Source: SFEL01 sp964392455 (lineage in GTDB: Bacteria > Bacillota > Clostridia > Christensenellales > CAG-138). Taken from it: a DNA stretch of 64,000 bases. The stretch spans positions 42,183 to 106,182 of the forward strand of contig CAYMPG010000002.1 in the NCBI GenBank assembly GCA_964392455.1, written 5' to 3'. A program made the position numbers and the translations under genes. The notes under the pieces were generated by a model. That model made no database searches. It saw only the letters and a program-made list of their open reading frames with translations, and had not been told where the DNA came from. Positions within the stretch are counted from its first letter, which is position 1. Each line of letters begins with the position of its first letter. Shown piece by piece: positions 25,003-32,278 of the stretch.

Positions 25003-26154
25003 ATGAATATTACGAAGGACATTAAGTATATCGGCGTAAATGACCATCAGGTGGATCTGTTTGAAGGGCAGTATGTGGTGCCAAATGGCATGGCATACAA
25101 TTCCTATGTGATAGTGGATGAAAGCATAGCCGTAATGGACACTGTGGGCGAGGGCTTTGGCCGGGAGTGGCTGGATAACATAGCCCTGGCCACAGGGGGC
25201 AGGGCTCCGGATTATCTTATAGTTCAGCACATGGAGCCGGATCACTCTGCAAATGTGCTCACCTTTGCAAAGGAGTATCCTGAGGCCAGAATAGTTGCCT
25301 CTGCAAAGGCGTTTGTTATGATGAAGGGCTTTTTTGGCACTGATTTTCCGGGCAGGCAGGTGATAGCAGGGGAGGAAACCACCCTTTCGCTGGGCAGACA
25401 TCAGCTCACATTCGTTACTGCCCCAATGGTACACTGGCCTGAGGTCATCGTCACCTACGACAGCGCTGACAGAGTACTCTTTTCTGCAGACGGGTTTGGC
25501 AAATTCGGTGCGCTGGATGTGGAGGAGGACTGGGCCTGTGAAGCCCGCCGTTACTATGTGGGCATAGTGGGCAAATACGGCGCACAGGTGCAGAGCCTGC
25601 TGAAAAAAGCAGCGGCGCTGGATATTGAAATCATCTGCCCGCTCCATGGGCCGGTGCTCAGGGAAAACCTTGGATATTATATCGGCCTTTATGATACATG
25701 GTCCAGCTACCGCCCTGAGGATGAGGGAGTGGCCATAGCCTATACCTCGGTTTACGGCAATACAAAAAAGGCTGCCCTTGAGCTTGCAGATAAGCTGAGG
25801 GAAAAGGGCTGCAAGGTGGCTGTAAGCGACCTTGCCCGCTGCGATATGGCGGAGGCGGTGGAGGATGCATTCCGCTACAGCACCCTGGTGCTGGCCACCA
25901 CCACCTACAATGGGGACATTTTCCCCTTCATGCGTACATTTATCCATACCCTCGCCGAGCATAACTACAGCAATCGCACCGTGGCATTCATGGAAAATGG
26001 AAGCTGGGCGCCAATGGCTGCAAAGGTGATGAAGGGTATGCTGGAAAAATGCAAAAATCTTACCTTCGCTGAAACTGAGGTAAGGATACTTTCCGCAATG
26101 GATGAGAGCAACCATGCACAGATAGCTGTGCTGTCAGAGGAGCTGTGCAAATAG
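25003..26154 (+). CDS. FprA-type flavodiiron protein
   Basis: Reduces O2 to water, or NO to N2O, protecting an anaerobe. The N-terminal metallo-beta-lactamase-like domain (1-245) keeps all diiron ligands: His76, Glu78, Asp80, His81, His144, Asp163 and His215. A flavodoxin domain follows (about 248-383) with the FMN loop TSVYGNTKK and TTTYNGDIFP. The 383-residue length is standard and there is no fused rubredoxin. It is monocistronic with its own promoter and terminator; electrons presumably come from a rubredoxin coded elsewhere. Confidence 0.95.
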   Translation: MNITKDIKYIGVNDHQVDLFEGQYVVPNGMAYNSYVIVDESIAVMDTVGEGFGREWLDNIALATGGRAPDYLIVQHMEPDHSANVLTFAKEYPEARIVASAKAFVMMKGFFGTDFPGRQVIAGEETTLSLGRHQLTFVTAPMVHWPEVIVTYDSADRVLFSADGFGKFGALDVEEDWACEARRYYVGIVGKYGAQVQSLLKKAAALDIEIICPLHGPVLRENLGYYIGLYDTWSSYRPEDEGVAIAYTSVYGNTKKAALELADKLREKGCKVAVSDLARCDMAEAVEDAFRYSTLVLATTTYNGDIFPFMRTFIHTLAEHNYSNRTVAFMENGSWAPMAAKVMKGMLEKCKNLTFAETEVRILSAMDESNHAQIAVLSEELCK

Positions 26155-26179
26155 CCCCATAATAAAATATAAAATATCA

Positions 26180-26218
26180 CCGCCTGCCAATGGCCTTTGC
26201 AAATGGCAGGCGGCTTTT
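26180..26218 (+). terminator. Terminator of the flavodiiron gene
   Basis: A 10-bp stem (CCGCCTGCCA with its complement), a 14-nt loop and TTTT. Confidence 0.85.
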
Positions 26219-26230
26219 GTTTTAACAGCG

Positions 26231-26527
26231 CTATCGGCGCTTTCTTTTGATTATGGCCCATATGGCCCAGCCCAGGCCGCACATTAGCAGAGCAAAGGCA
26301 GCATATATGGCAAAAAGCACATAAGCCAGCCCCGTCCATCCTGTGGCGGGCAGTGTCATAAGAATAAATACAAGCGTGGCTATGGCAAGCATTATGATGG
26401 GCAGCAGCCTGAGTATTATGGACTTTGCCCTGAAGCAGAGCATTAACTGCATGGGCAAAAGAAGGAGCAGGGACAGGGCTAATATGAGTGTGGTAAGGTT
26501 TGCATCGGCAAGGTAAACGTCAAGCAT
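26231..26527 (-). CDS. Small membrane protein of unknown function
   Basis: A 98-residue protein with three predicted helices (about 12-32, 39-60 and 67-92) and a basic C terminus IIKRKRR. No family was recognised. The start at 26527 follows AGGAGA at good spacing; the longer frame to 26587 would run through the serA terminator hairpin. It sits downstream of the serC-serA operon but beyond that terminator. No promoter of its own was identified. Confidence 0.65.
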   Translation of the reverse strand: MLDVYLADANLTTLILALSLLLLLPMQLMLCFRAKSIILRLLPIIMLAIATLVFILMTLPATGWTGLAYVLFAIYAAFALLMCGLGWAIWAIIKRKRR

Positions 26528-26568
26528 ATCTGTTTCTCCTGTGGCCTGGGGGCGAAGGTATGAAATAA

Positions 26569-26594
26569 GGGGCGGATGGTGTGCCATCCGCCCC
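26569..26594 (-). terminator. Terminator of serC-serA
   Basis: An 11-bp stem GGGGCGGATGG with its complement, followed on the minus strand by a moderately T-rich stretch. Confidence 0.75.
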
Positions 26595-26610
26595 CTGTGA
26601 AAAGCCTGTA

Positions 26611-27522
26611 TTATTTGCCGAAGCTTTCGATGATGTCTACGATTTCGGTGCCTATGCGCTTCTGGGCCTCCTGGGTAGCTGCGCCGATGTGGGGGGTGCA
26701 GGATACCATGGGATGGCTGTAAAGGGCCTTATTGGTGGCAGGCTCGTCAGCGTAAACGTCAAGGCCGGCGCTGCGTACCTTGCCGCTCTCCAGAGCTGCA
26801 AGCAGGGCAGCCTCGTCAACATTGGTGCCGCGGCTGGTGTTGATGATGGTAACGCCGTCCTTCATCTTGGCGATGGTATCGGCGTTGATGAGGGCGCCGC
26901 CGTCAACTGCGGGGGCGTGCACGGAGATAAAGTCTGCCTTGGCAAGCAGCTCATCCAGCTCTACGTAGTTGATGCCCAGCTTCTCCTCGATGCCGGGGAT
27001 GTGGAATATATCCTGAGCGATAACATTCATGCCGATGGCCTTTGCCATTACGCCCAGATGCTGGCCGATGCGGCCGAAGCCAACTATGCCAAGGGTCTTG
27101 CCCTGAAGCTCGATGCCCTTGCCGTAGGCCTTCTTTTCCCACTTATCCTCACGCATGGAGTGGCCTGCCGCAGAGATGAAGCGGGCGCAGGCAAACATAT
27201 GGGCCATGGCCAGCTCTGCAACGGACTGGGAGGAAGCACGGGGGGTGTTTTTTACGGTGATGCCGGCTTCTTCAGCATACTTAACATCGATATTGTCCAC
27301 GCCTACGCCGCCGCGGATGATCAGCTTGAGACGGCCGCCCTTGGCTGCGTCAATGTGGGGAGCACGCACCTTGGTGGCGCTGCGAACTACTACTGCATCA
27401 AAGTCCTTGAGGGCCTCGCCCAGCTCTTCAGGGGCGAAAAACTGCTCAACAACCTCATGGCCCTTGTCCTTAAGGGACTGGAGGGCGGTTTTATCCATAC
27501 CGTCAGTTACAAGAATACGCAT
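26611..27522 (-). CDS. serA: D-3-phosphoglycerate dehydrogenase (short form)
   Basis: NAD-dependent oxidation of 3-phosphoglycerate, the first step of serine synthesis. The 303 residues comprise substrate and nucleotide domains with IIRGGVGVDNID, GIVGFGRIGQ (Rossmann loop near 145), NTSRGTNVDEAAL and the catalytic His in TPHIGAATQEA. There is no C-terminal ACT domain, so serine feedback through that domain is absent. Codons are those of a highly expressed gene. Second gene of the operon, 28 bp after serC. Confidence 0.95.
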   Translation of the reverse strand: MRILVTDGMDKTALQSLKDKGHEVVEQFFAPEELGEALKDFDAVVVRSATKVRAPHIDAAKGGRLKLIIRGGVGVDNIDVKYAEEAGITVKNTPRASSQSVAELAMAHMFACARFISAAGHSMREDKWEKKAYGKGIELQGKTLGIVGFGRIGQHLGVMAKAIGMNVIAQDIFHIPGIEEKLGINYVELDELLAKADFISVHAPAVDGGALINADTIAKMKDGVTIINTSRGTNVDEAALLAALESGKVRSAGLDVYADEPATNKALYSHPMVSCTPHIGAATQEAQKRIGTEIVDIIESFGK

Positions 27523-27550
27523 AATGAGTCTCCTTTGCTGTGGTTATTGG

Positions 27551-28648
27551 TTATTTTTTATAGTTTGCTTCAAACTCTTTGAGGAACTCTACCAGAGCAA
27601 CTACGCCTTCCTTGGGCATAGCGTTGTAGGTGGAGGCACGCAGGCCGCCAACGCTCTTGTGGCCCTTCAGGTTGTCAAAGCCGGCCTTCTTAGTGGCGGC
27701 TACTACCTCGGCATCAAGCTCTGCATCGCCGGTGACGAAGGGGATATTCATCAGGCTGCGGTGTTCCTTTTCAACGGTGCCCTTGAACATCTTGGACTGA
27801 TCCAGGAAGTCGTACATTACCTTGGCCTTCTCGATGTTCTTCTTATCCATGGCTTCCAGACCGCCGATCTTCTTCAGGTACTTGAATACCTGACCGCATA
27901 CGTAGATGGACCAGCAGTTGGGGGTATTATACATGGAGCCATTGTCAGAGTGGGTCTTATAGGCGCAGTAGGTGGGAACCCATGCAGGCAGCTCGGCGGG
28001 GTCGCGGATAAGGTCCTCGCGGATGATGGCGATAACCATGCCGGCAGGGCCGATGTTCTTCTGAACGCCGCCGTAGATCATGCCGTAATCGGATACGTTG
28101 CAGGGGCGGGACAGGAACATGGAGGACTGGTCGGATACCAGAATCTTGCCCTTGGTGTTGGGCAGCTTCTGCCAGGTGGTGCCGTGAATGGTCTCATTTT
28201 CGCAGATGTAAACGTAATCCGCATTGTCGGGAATATCCAAATCGGAGCAATCGGGAATGTAGGAGTAGTTCTTATCCTTGCTGGAGGCAACCACCTTCAC
28301 TTCGCCGTATTTCTTGGCCTCAGCAATGGCCTTCTTGCTCCATGCGCCGGTCTCAACGTAGCAGGCTACGCCGTTCTTCATCAGGTTCATGGGAATCATG
28401 GCGAACTGGAGGGTTGCGCCGCCCTGGATGAACAGCACCTTGTAGTTATCGGGAATGTTCATCAGGTCGCGCAGATCCTGCTCGGCCTCGTCGATTATCT
28501 TCTGAAATACCTTGGAACGATGGCTCATCTCCATTACGCACATGCCGGAGCCTTCGTAGTTCATCAGGTTGTCACGAACGCTCTCCAGCACTTCTTCGGG
28601 CAGTATGGAGGGGCCGGCAGAGAAATTGTAGATACGATCGTACTTCAT
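27551..28648 (-). CDS. serC: Phosphoserine aminotransferase
   Basis: PLP enzyme that converts 3-phosphohydroxypyruvate to phosphoserine. The 365-residue protein begins NFSAGPSILPEEVL. It carries the PLP Lys in YGGVQKNIGPAG (near 200), the GGATLQFAMIP cofactor loop and the C-terminal SVGGLRASTYNAMP. AAGGAGA precedes the start at 28648; the frame extends upstream but without a ribosome site. It is the first gene of the serC-serA operon. Confidence 0.97.
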   Translation of the reverse strand: MKYDRIYNFSAGPSILPEEVLESVRDNLMNYEGSGMCVMEMSHRSKVFQKIIDEAEQDLRDLMNIPDNYKVLFIQGGATLQFAMIPMNLMKNGVACYVETGAWSKKAIAEAKKYGEVKVVASSKDKNYSYIPDCSDLDIPDNADYVYICENETIHGTTWQKLPNTKGKILVSDQSSMFLSRPCNVSDYGMIYGGVQKNIGPAGMVIAIIREDLIRDPAELPAWVPTYCAYKTHSDNGSMYNTPNCWSIYVCGQVFKYLKKIGGLEAMDKKNIEKAKVMYDFLDQSKMFKGTVEKEHRSLMNIPFVTGDAELDAEVVAATKKAGFDNLKGHKSVGGLRASTYNAMPKEGVVALVEFLKEFEANYKK

Positions 28649-28755
28649 TTGGATTCTCCTTATTTTGTTGATTGGGGTGTGGTTTATTTTATGGAAAATA
28701 TATGCTGTGTAATGTATGGACACAGGGAAAAAGCTCCCTTATTCCCGCTAAATAA

Positions 28756-28784
28756 ATTATACATCAGCCGATTATGCAAGGCAA
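28756..28784 (-). promoter_or_regulatory. Promoter of serC-serA
   Basis: Minus strand: -35 TTGCCT (28784-28779), 17-bp spacer, -10 TATAAT (28761-28756). It predicts a 5' leader of about 100 nt in which only a small AGGGA/TCCCT hairpin is visible, with no T-box or known riboswitch. Confidence 0.75.
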
Positions 28785-28866
28785 CAAAAACCTGACAGCT
28801 TTGCTAAAAATAAGAATGATAAAATTTTATTCATCAAAGAAATGACAAACGGAAACTTTGGGGATA

Positions 28867-28902
28867 TTGACAGGGGAACTACATTAATATATCTTTAATG
28901 TA
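28867..28902 (+). promoter_or_regulatory. Promoter with overlapping operator-like dyad for the YegP-like gene
   Basis: -35 TTGACA (28867-28872), 17-bp spacer, -10-like TATCTT (28890-28895). A perfect 8-bp dyad TACATTAA-N7-TTAATGTA (28880-28902) covers the -10, suggesting repression by a dimeric regulator. This is within the 366-bp gap between serC and the YegP-like gene. Confidence 0.6.
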
Positions 28903-29010
28903 TATGGCATAAGCTCAGGATGCTGCTGCATATATGGCGCAGCCCACTGGCTCTGATAGAGCTGCCGTATACAGCCAGTCCGAAATAAGCAAACACAAGA
29001 AAGGAAACAG
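28903..29010 (+). promoter_or_regulatory. Structured 5' leader with alternative hairpins
   Basis: Three stems can be drawn: GCTGC/GCAGC (28922-28943), ACTGGCT/AGCCAGT (28946-28979) and GCTCT/AGAGC (28950-28962). The last two share bases 28950-28952 and exclude each other, as in switch-like leaders. No known riboswitch class was recognised. Confidence 0.4.
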
Positions 29011-29014
29011 AAAA

Positions 29015-29386
29015 ATGGGAAAATTTGCAGTTAAGGCCACCAAGTCCGGCTTTGTGTTCAACCTTAAGGCCGGCAATGGCGAAATCATCGCCACCTCTGA
29101 GAGCTACAAGAGCAAGGATGCCTGCCTGGATGGCGTTGAGAGCGTACGCAAGTGCAGCGCCGGCGGCGTGGAGGATCAGACTGTGGAAGGCTTTGAAAAG
29201 CTGACCCATCCCAAGTTTGAAGTATATGCAGATAAGGCAGGCGAGTTCCGCTTCCGCCTCAAGGCCCGCAATGGCGAGGTGATAGCCGTATCCGAGGGCT
29301 ACAAGGCCAAGCAGTCCTGCATGAACGGTATTGAGAGCGTAAAGAAGAACGCTCCCGATGCTGAGGTCGTGATACAGGAAGACTAA
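29015..29386 (+). CDS. YegP-like DUF1508 protein, two repeats
   Basis: A 123-residue protein of two DUF1508 units (about 4-55 and 65-118). Each has the pattern FRFRLKARNGEVIAVSEGYK followed by a Cys-containing helix ending GIESVKKN. The family is small, widely distributed and without a defined function. The start at 29015 has AAAGGAAAC; the frame extends upstream but through the leader. Codons suggest good expression. It is monocistronic, with a dyad-covered promoter. Confidence 0.9.
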   Translation: MGKFAVKATKSGFVFNLKAGNGEIIATSESYKSKDACLDGVESVRKCSAGGVEDQTVEGFEKLTHPKFEVYADKAGEFRFRLKARNGEVIAVSEGYKAKQSCMNGIESVKKNAPDAEVVIQED

Positions 29387-29405
29387 TATTTAAGCAGCAC
29401 AAACC

Positions 29406-29448
29406 AAAATGCCGTGCATCCGAAAAAACGGATACACGGCATTTTTTG
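29406..29448 (+). terminator. Terminator of the YegP-like gene
   Basis: A stem of about 15 bp (left arm starts AAATGCCGTG) with one mismatch, a six-A loop and six T. Confidence 0.85.
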
Positions 29449-29491
29449 CTGAAAATAACAATAACGTATAGCGTAGCCTGCAGGGCGTTGC

Positions 29492-29959
29492 CTAGTACAG
29501 CCTGGTGCCACAATCTCCGCAGAAGCGGGAATCACTGCTGACCGGTGCGCCGCACAGGGGGCATACTGAAGGAGCGGCGGCGGGCTGGGAGGCAAAGGAG
29601 CGCATCTCATTGAAAAGCTCCGCAGACTGGGCACGCATGCCGCTGCGGGCTTCGGCCTCCTCCTCTGCCTGCGTGCGGGCGGCCTCCTGGGCAGCACGGA
29701 TGGAATCTATTTCCTGCTGGCAGGCGGCGGTATCCAGCACGCTTTTGCGTATGGCAGAGCATATTTCGGTGGCCCTTTCGTCCATTATGACGCCGCTGTC
29801 AAATTTGGCCCATATGTAATCTCCAAGCTGGAGCTTAAGCTCCTCTATATCATCCTGGTTGCTGCGTATCTGGGCATTGAGCTTGCTTATTTCCAGCATA
29901 TCGCCGGTTTTATCAGATACGCTGCGGGCAAGGCTGCCAAGCCTGTTGAAAAAATCCAT
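29492..29959 (-). CDS. Zinc-ribbon protein with coiled-coil region
   Basis: A 155-residue soluble protein of unknown function. Residues 20-120 are helical with coiled-coil character and an Ala/Glu/Arg-rich stretch. The C terminus is a zinc ribbon with two Cys pairs, CPLCG and CGDCG. Such tails often mediate protein or nucleic-acid contacts. The start at 29959 has GGAGG at good spacing. The 3' end abuts the convergent YegP-like gene. Confidence 0.75.
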   Translation of the reverse strand: MDFFNRLGSLARSVSDKTGDMLEISKLNAQIRSNQDDIEELKLQLGDYIWAKFDSGVIMDERATEICSAIRKSVLDTAACQQEIDSIRAAQEAARTQAEEEAEARSGMRAQSAELFNEMRSFASQPAAAPSVCPLCGAPVSSDSRFCGDCGTRLY

Positions 29960-29978
29960 TTGTATCCTCCGATGGCTT

Positions 29979-30006
29979 TTTATAGCAACATAATTATGCC
30001 ATACAA
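29979..30006 (-). promoter_or_regulatory. Promoter of the zinc-ribbon gene
   Basis: Minus strand: -35 TTGTAT (30006-30001), 16-bp spacer, -10 TATAAA (29984-29979). Confidence 0.6.
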
Positions 30007-30072
30007 AAAGCAATTGTGCAACGGCGCACCCGGGCAGGACAACATGGGTATAAAAGGAAATAAAAAATAATA

Positions 30073-30101
30073 TTGGCGAAATGTGTCTTATGCCCTATAA
30101 T
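30073..30101 (+). promoter_or_regulatory. Promoter of the L,D-transpeptidase operon
   Basis: -35 TTGGCG (30073-30078), 17-bp spacer, -10 TATAAT (30096-30101). Confidence 0.65.
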
Positions 30102-30145
30102 GTTAAATGGCGAAAACAAATTAAGTTGAGCCTGTGGAGGAATCG

Positions 30146-31213
30146 ATGATAAGAAACACGCTGAAAAAAGCCATGACCCTGCTGCTGGCCATGGCCACGC
30201 TGCTGCCTGCTTCCGCATATGCAAGGGATGAGCTGCAGAATACCGACCCGGATAAGTATTATATAGAAGTAGATACCGGCAATCAGGTGGTAACTGTATA
30301 TCAAAGGGATGACGATGGGGAGTACACCCGCATAGTGCGCCGCTTTGTATGCACCACCGGCAAGCTCAGCGGCACAGCCGATAGCCCTGCAAGCCCCACC
30401 CCCACCGGCAAGTGGAAGATGGGAGCAAGGGAGCGCTTTGGCAAGTTTGCCGCCTTTAATGGGGAATATTCAAGATACTGGACTCAGATAGTGGGCGGTA
30501 TATATTTCCATTCCATCATGTTTGGCGACAGGGATGTGACTGAGCTTAAAAAGTCACCCTTCCGCAATCTGGGCACCAGCGCATCACATGGCTGCATAAG
30601 GCTGTATGTGGAGGATGCCAAGTGGCTGTATTATAATGCATGCTTTGGCACCACTGTAAATATAATATCCCGCAGCCGCAAGAGCGGTCTTACTTCATCC
30701 CTCAAGACAGATATGGAGTTTGACGAATATCTGGAATTCCAGGCAAATATATACGATGAGGATCCCCTTGAGGACAGGTCTGCCTGGATAGCTGTGGACA
30801 GGGCAGAAATGCGTACCGGAAACGGCACCAATGATAAGCTGATAAAGCGGCTGGATAAGGATACCGAGGTAAAGGTGCTGCAGGAGGGAGACCCCTGGGT
30901 AAAGGTGGCAGTTGGGGAAAAGGAAGGCTATGTGCGCCGCTGCTACATTACCTATGAAAAGGGCGTAATGCAGTCCAGGAAGGATGGCTACTTTGTAGCA
31001 GGCACCCAGAACCTTTATGCTGAGCCGGATACCAAGGCTGAAAAGCTGTATAAGGTGGCCCGCCACAGCACCATCGTCATCATCGAGGATGAGGTGGACG
31101 AGGAAGGCAAGTGGGTAAAGGTAAATTACTGGGGCACCGAGGGCTATATGCTGCGCCGGAATATTAAGACCGGCTGGGCAACCATTTATGACAGCGAGGA
31201 GGGCCTGGCATGA
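30146..31213 (+). CDS. L,D-transpeptidase with SH3 repeats
   Basis: Exported enzyme likely to form or remodel 3-3 peptidoglycan crosslinks. The 355 residues have a signal peptide (about 1-26, ending PASAYA) and a YkuD catalytic domain (about 35-175). The catalytic motif is SHGCIRLY, with Cys150 and His in FHSIMFG. Two bacterial SH3 domains follow (about 210-270 and 285-345), which probably bind the wall. The ATG at 30146 has GGAGG; an upstream in-frame GTG at 30134 overlaps that site. It overlaps the next gene by ATGA. Confidence 0.92.
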   Translation: MIRNTLKKAMTLLLAMATLLPASAYARDELQNTDPDKYYIEVDTGNQVVTVYQRDDDGEYTRIVRRFVCTTGKLSGTADSPASPTPTGKWKMGARERFGKFAAFNGEYSRYWTQIVGGIYFHSIMFGDRDVTELKKSPFRNLGTSASHGCIRLYVEDAKWLYYNACFGTTVNIISRSRKSGLTSSLKTDMEFDEYLEFQANIYDEDPLEDRSAWIAVDRAEMRTGNGTNDKLIKRLDKDTEVKVLQEGDPWVKVAVGEKEGYVRRCYITYEKGVMQSRKDGYFVAGTQNLYAEPDTKAEKLYKVARHSTIVIIEDEVDEEGKWVKVNYWGTEGYMLRRNIKTGWATIYDSEEGLA

Positions 31214-32109
31214 AATACGGTAGAATAGCGGCGCTGCTGATTGCAGCGGCAATGCTGGGCGGATGCAGCCCGGCAGCTCAGGATAGCGAAGCGCAGCCTG
31301 TGGTAAGGATGGCGGTGATTTCTGCGGATGATGGCTTTTCAGAGCTTGTGCAGGCTCAGGCCGGCGGGCAGATACAGATAAACGCAGCGGATAATGCGGC
31401 AGATTCCGAAATGGACATAACCCTGCTGTATATGCCGGAGGCCAATGTGCTCTCTGAGGCCACGGCTACTGACGTGGTGCTGACGGATACTCCGGATATG
31501 CTGCCTGAGGATGTGGCGGCGGTCACGGTGGACGACAGGGATGTGGTGATTGCAGCATGGAATGCGCTGTATACCTACCCTGCTCACAGCAGCCCTGTGC
31601 GGGTGCTCACCCTTACAGAAAGCGGAGCCACCCCCTCACGGGAGATATTCGAGTACATGGTTTTCGAGGGGATGCTGCAGGATAAGGGCAGCTACATAGG
31701 CAGCCGAACCGACGTATCTCCTGAGGAATGGGTAAAGGAGCGGCTGGAGGCTATACCCGTTGGTCTGCTGGATACCATATATGCGGAAACTGAGGAGCTG
31801 GCTGTGGCTGCATACAATGCACTGAGGGCAGCCCAGCGCAATGACTCGGTGGAGATAATATGCCCGGTGCTGACAGATAAGCTTATAGCCCTTATGGTGG
31901 AGGATCACTGGAGCATGGGCGTATGCGTGGGCGTCAGCATGAAGGATGGCGCCAAGGCCATGCTGGAGGTGGCAGAGGAGCTTGCGGAAACAGGCGAAGC
32001 AACGTCCGTGGCTCTGGAGCCAAGGGTAGTGTATTCGGATGATGTAAAGGCCCTTGTTGATTCCGGCGTAACCGACATAACAGAGCTGATGAACGCCCTT
32101 GAAAATTGA
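31210..32109 (+). CDS. Lipoprotein of unknown function
   Basis: A 299-residue protein with a lipobox (MLGGC, Cys about 19), so it is anchored outside the membrane. The rest is soluble and acidic with alternating strand and helix character, and the C-terminal part loosely recalls type 1 periplasmic binding proteins; this is only an impression. Translation is coupled to the L,D-transpeptidase by a 4-bp overlap, so a role with it at the wall is likely. A terminator follows. Confidence 0.75.
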   Translation: MKYGRIAALLIAAAMLGGCSPAAQDSEAQPVVRMAVISADDGFSELVQAQAGGQIQINAADNAADSEMDITLLYMPEANVLSEATATDVVLTDTPDMLPEDVAAVTVDDRDVVIAAWNALYTYPAHSSPVRVLTLTESGATPSREIFEYMVFEGMLQDKGSYIGSRTDVSPEEWVKERLEAIPVGLLDTIYAETEELAVAAYNALRAAQRNDSVEIICPVLTDKLIALMVEDHWSMGVCVGVSMKDGAKAMLEVAEELAETGEATSVALEPRVVYSDDVKALVDSGVTDITELMNALEN

Positions 32110-32123
32110 TAAAAATATTGCAG

Positions 32124-32149
32124 GCCGCCCTGAAAAAGGGCGGCTTTTT
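32124..32149 (+). terminator. Terminator of the transpeptidase operon
   Basis: Stem GCCGCCC/GGGCGGC, 7-nt A-rich loop and five T. Confidence 0.85.
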
Positions 32150-32173
32150 CTATGGGAATAAGGGCTTTTGCGC

Positions 32174-32202
32174 TTCACAAACAGGCCCCGGGGGGATATA
32201 AT
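32174..32202 (+). promoter_or_regulatory. Promoter of transketolase
   Basis: -35 TTCACA (32174-32179), 17-bp spacer, -10 TATAAT (32197-32202). It implies a leader of roughly 70 nt. Confidence 0.75.
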
Positions 32203-32278
32203 ACAATCAGATATATATAGTGTGTACCATGTCTTGCGGTCAAATCTACACTTATATCATATAGAAAGGAAACTTACA

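Noticed and set aside
28649..28755. T-box or serine-related riboswitch before serC
   Set aside because: No T-box sequence or specifier stem was recognised; only one small hairpin.
27155..28795. 546-residue plus-strand frame opposite serA and serC
   Set aside because: Antisense shadow over two clear enzymes.
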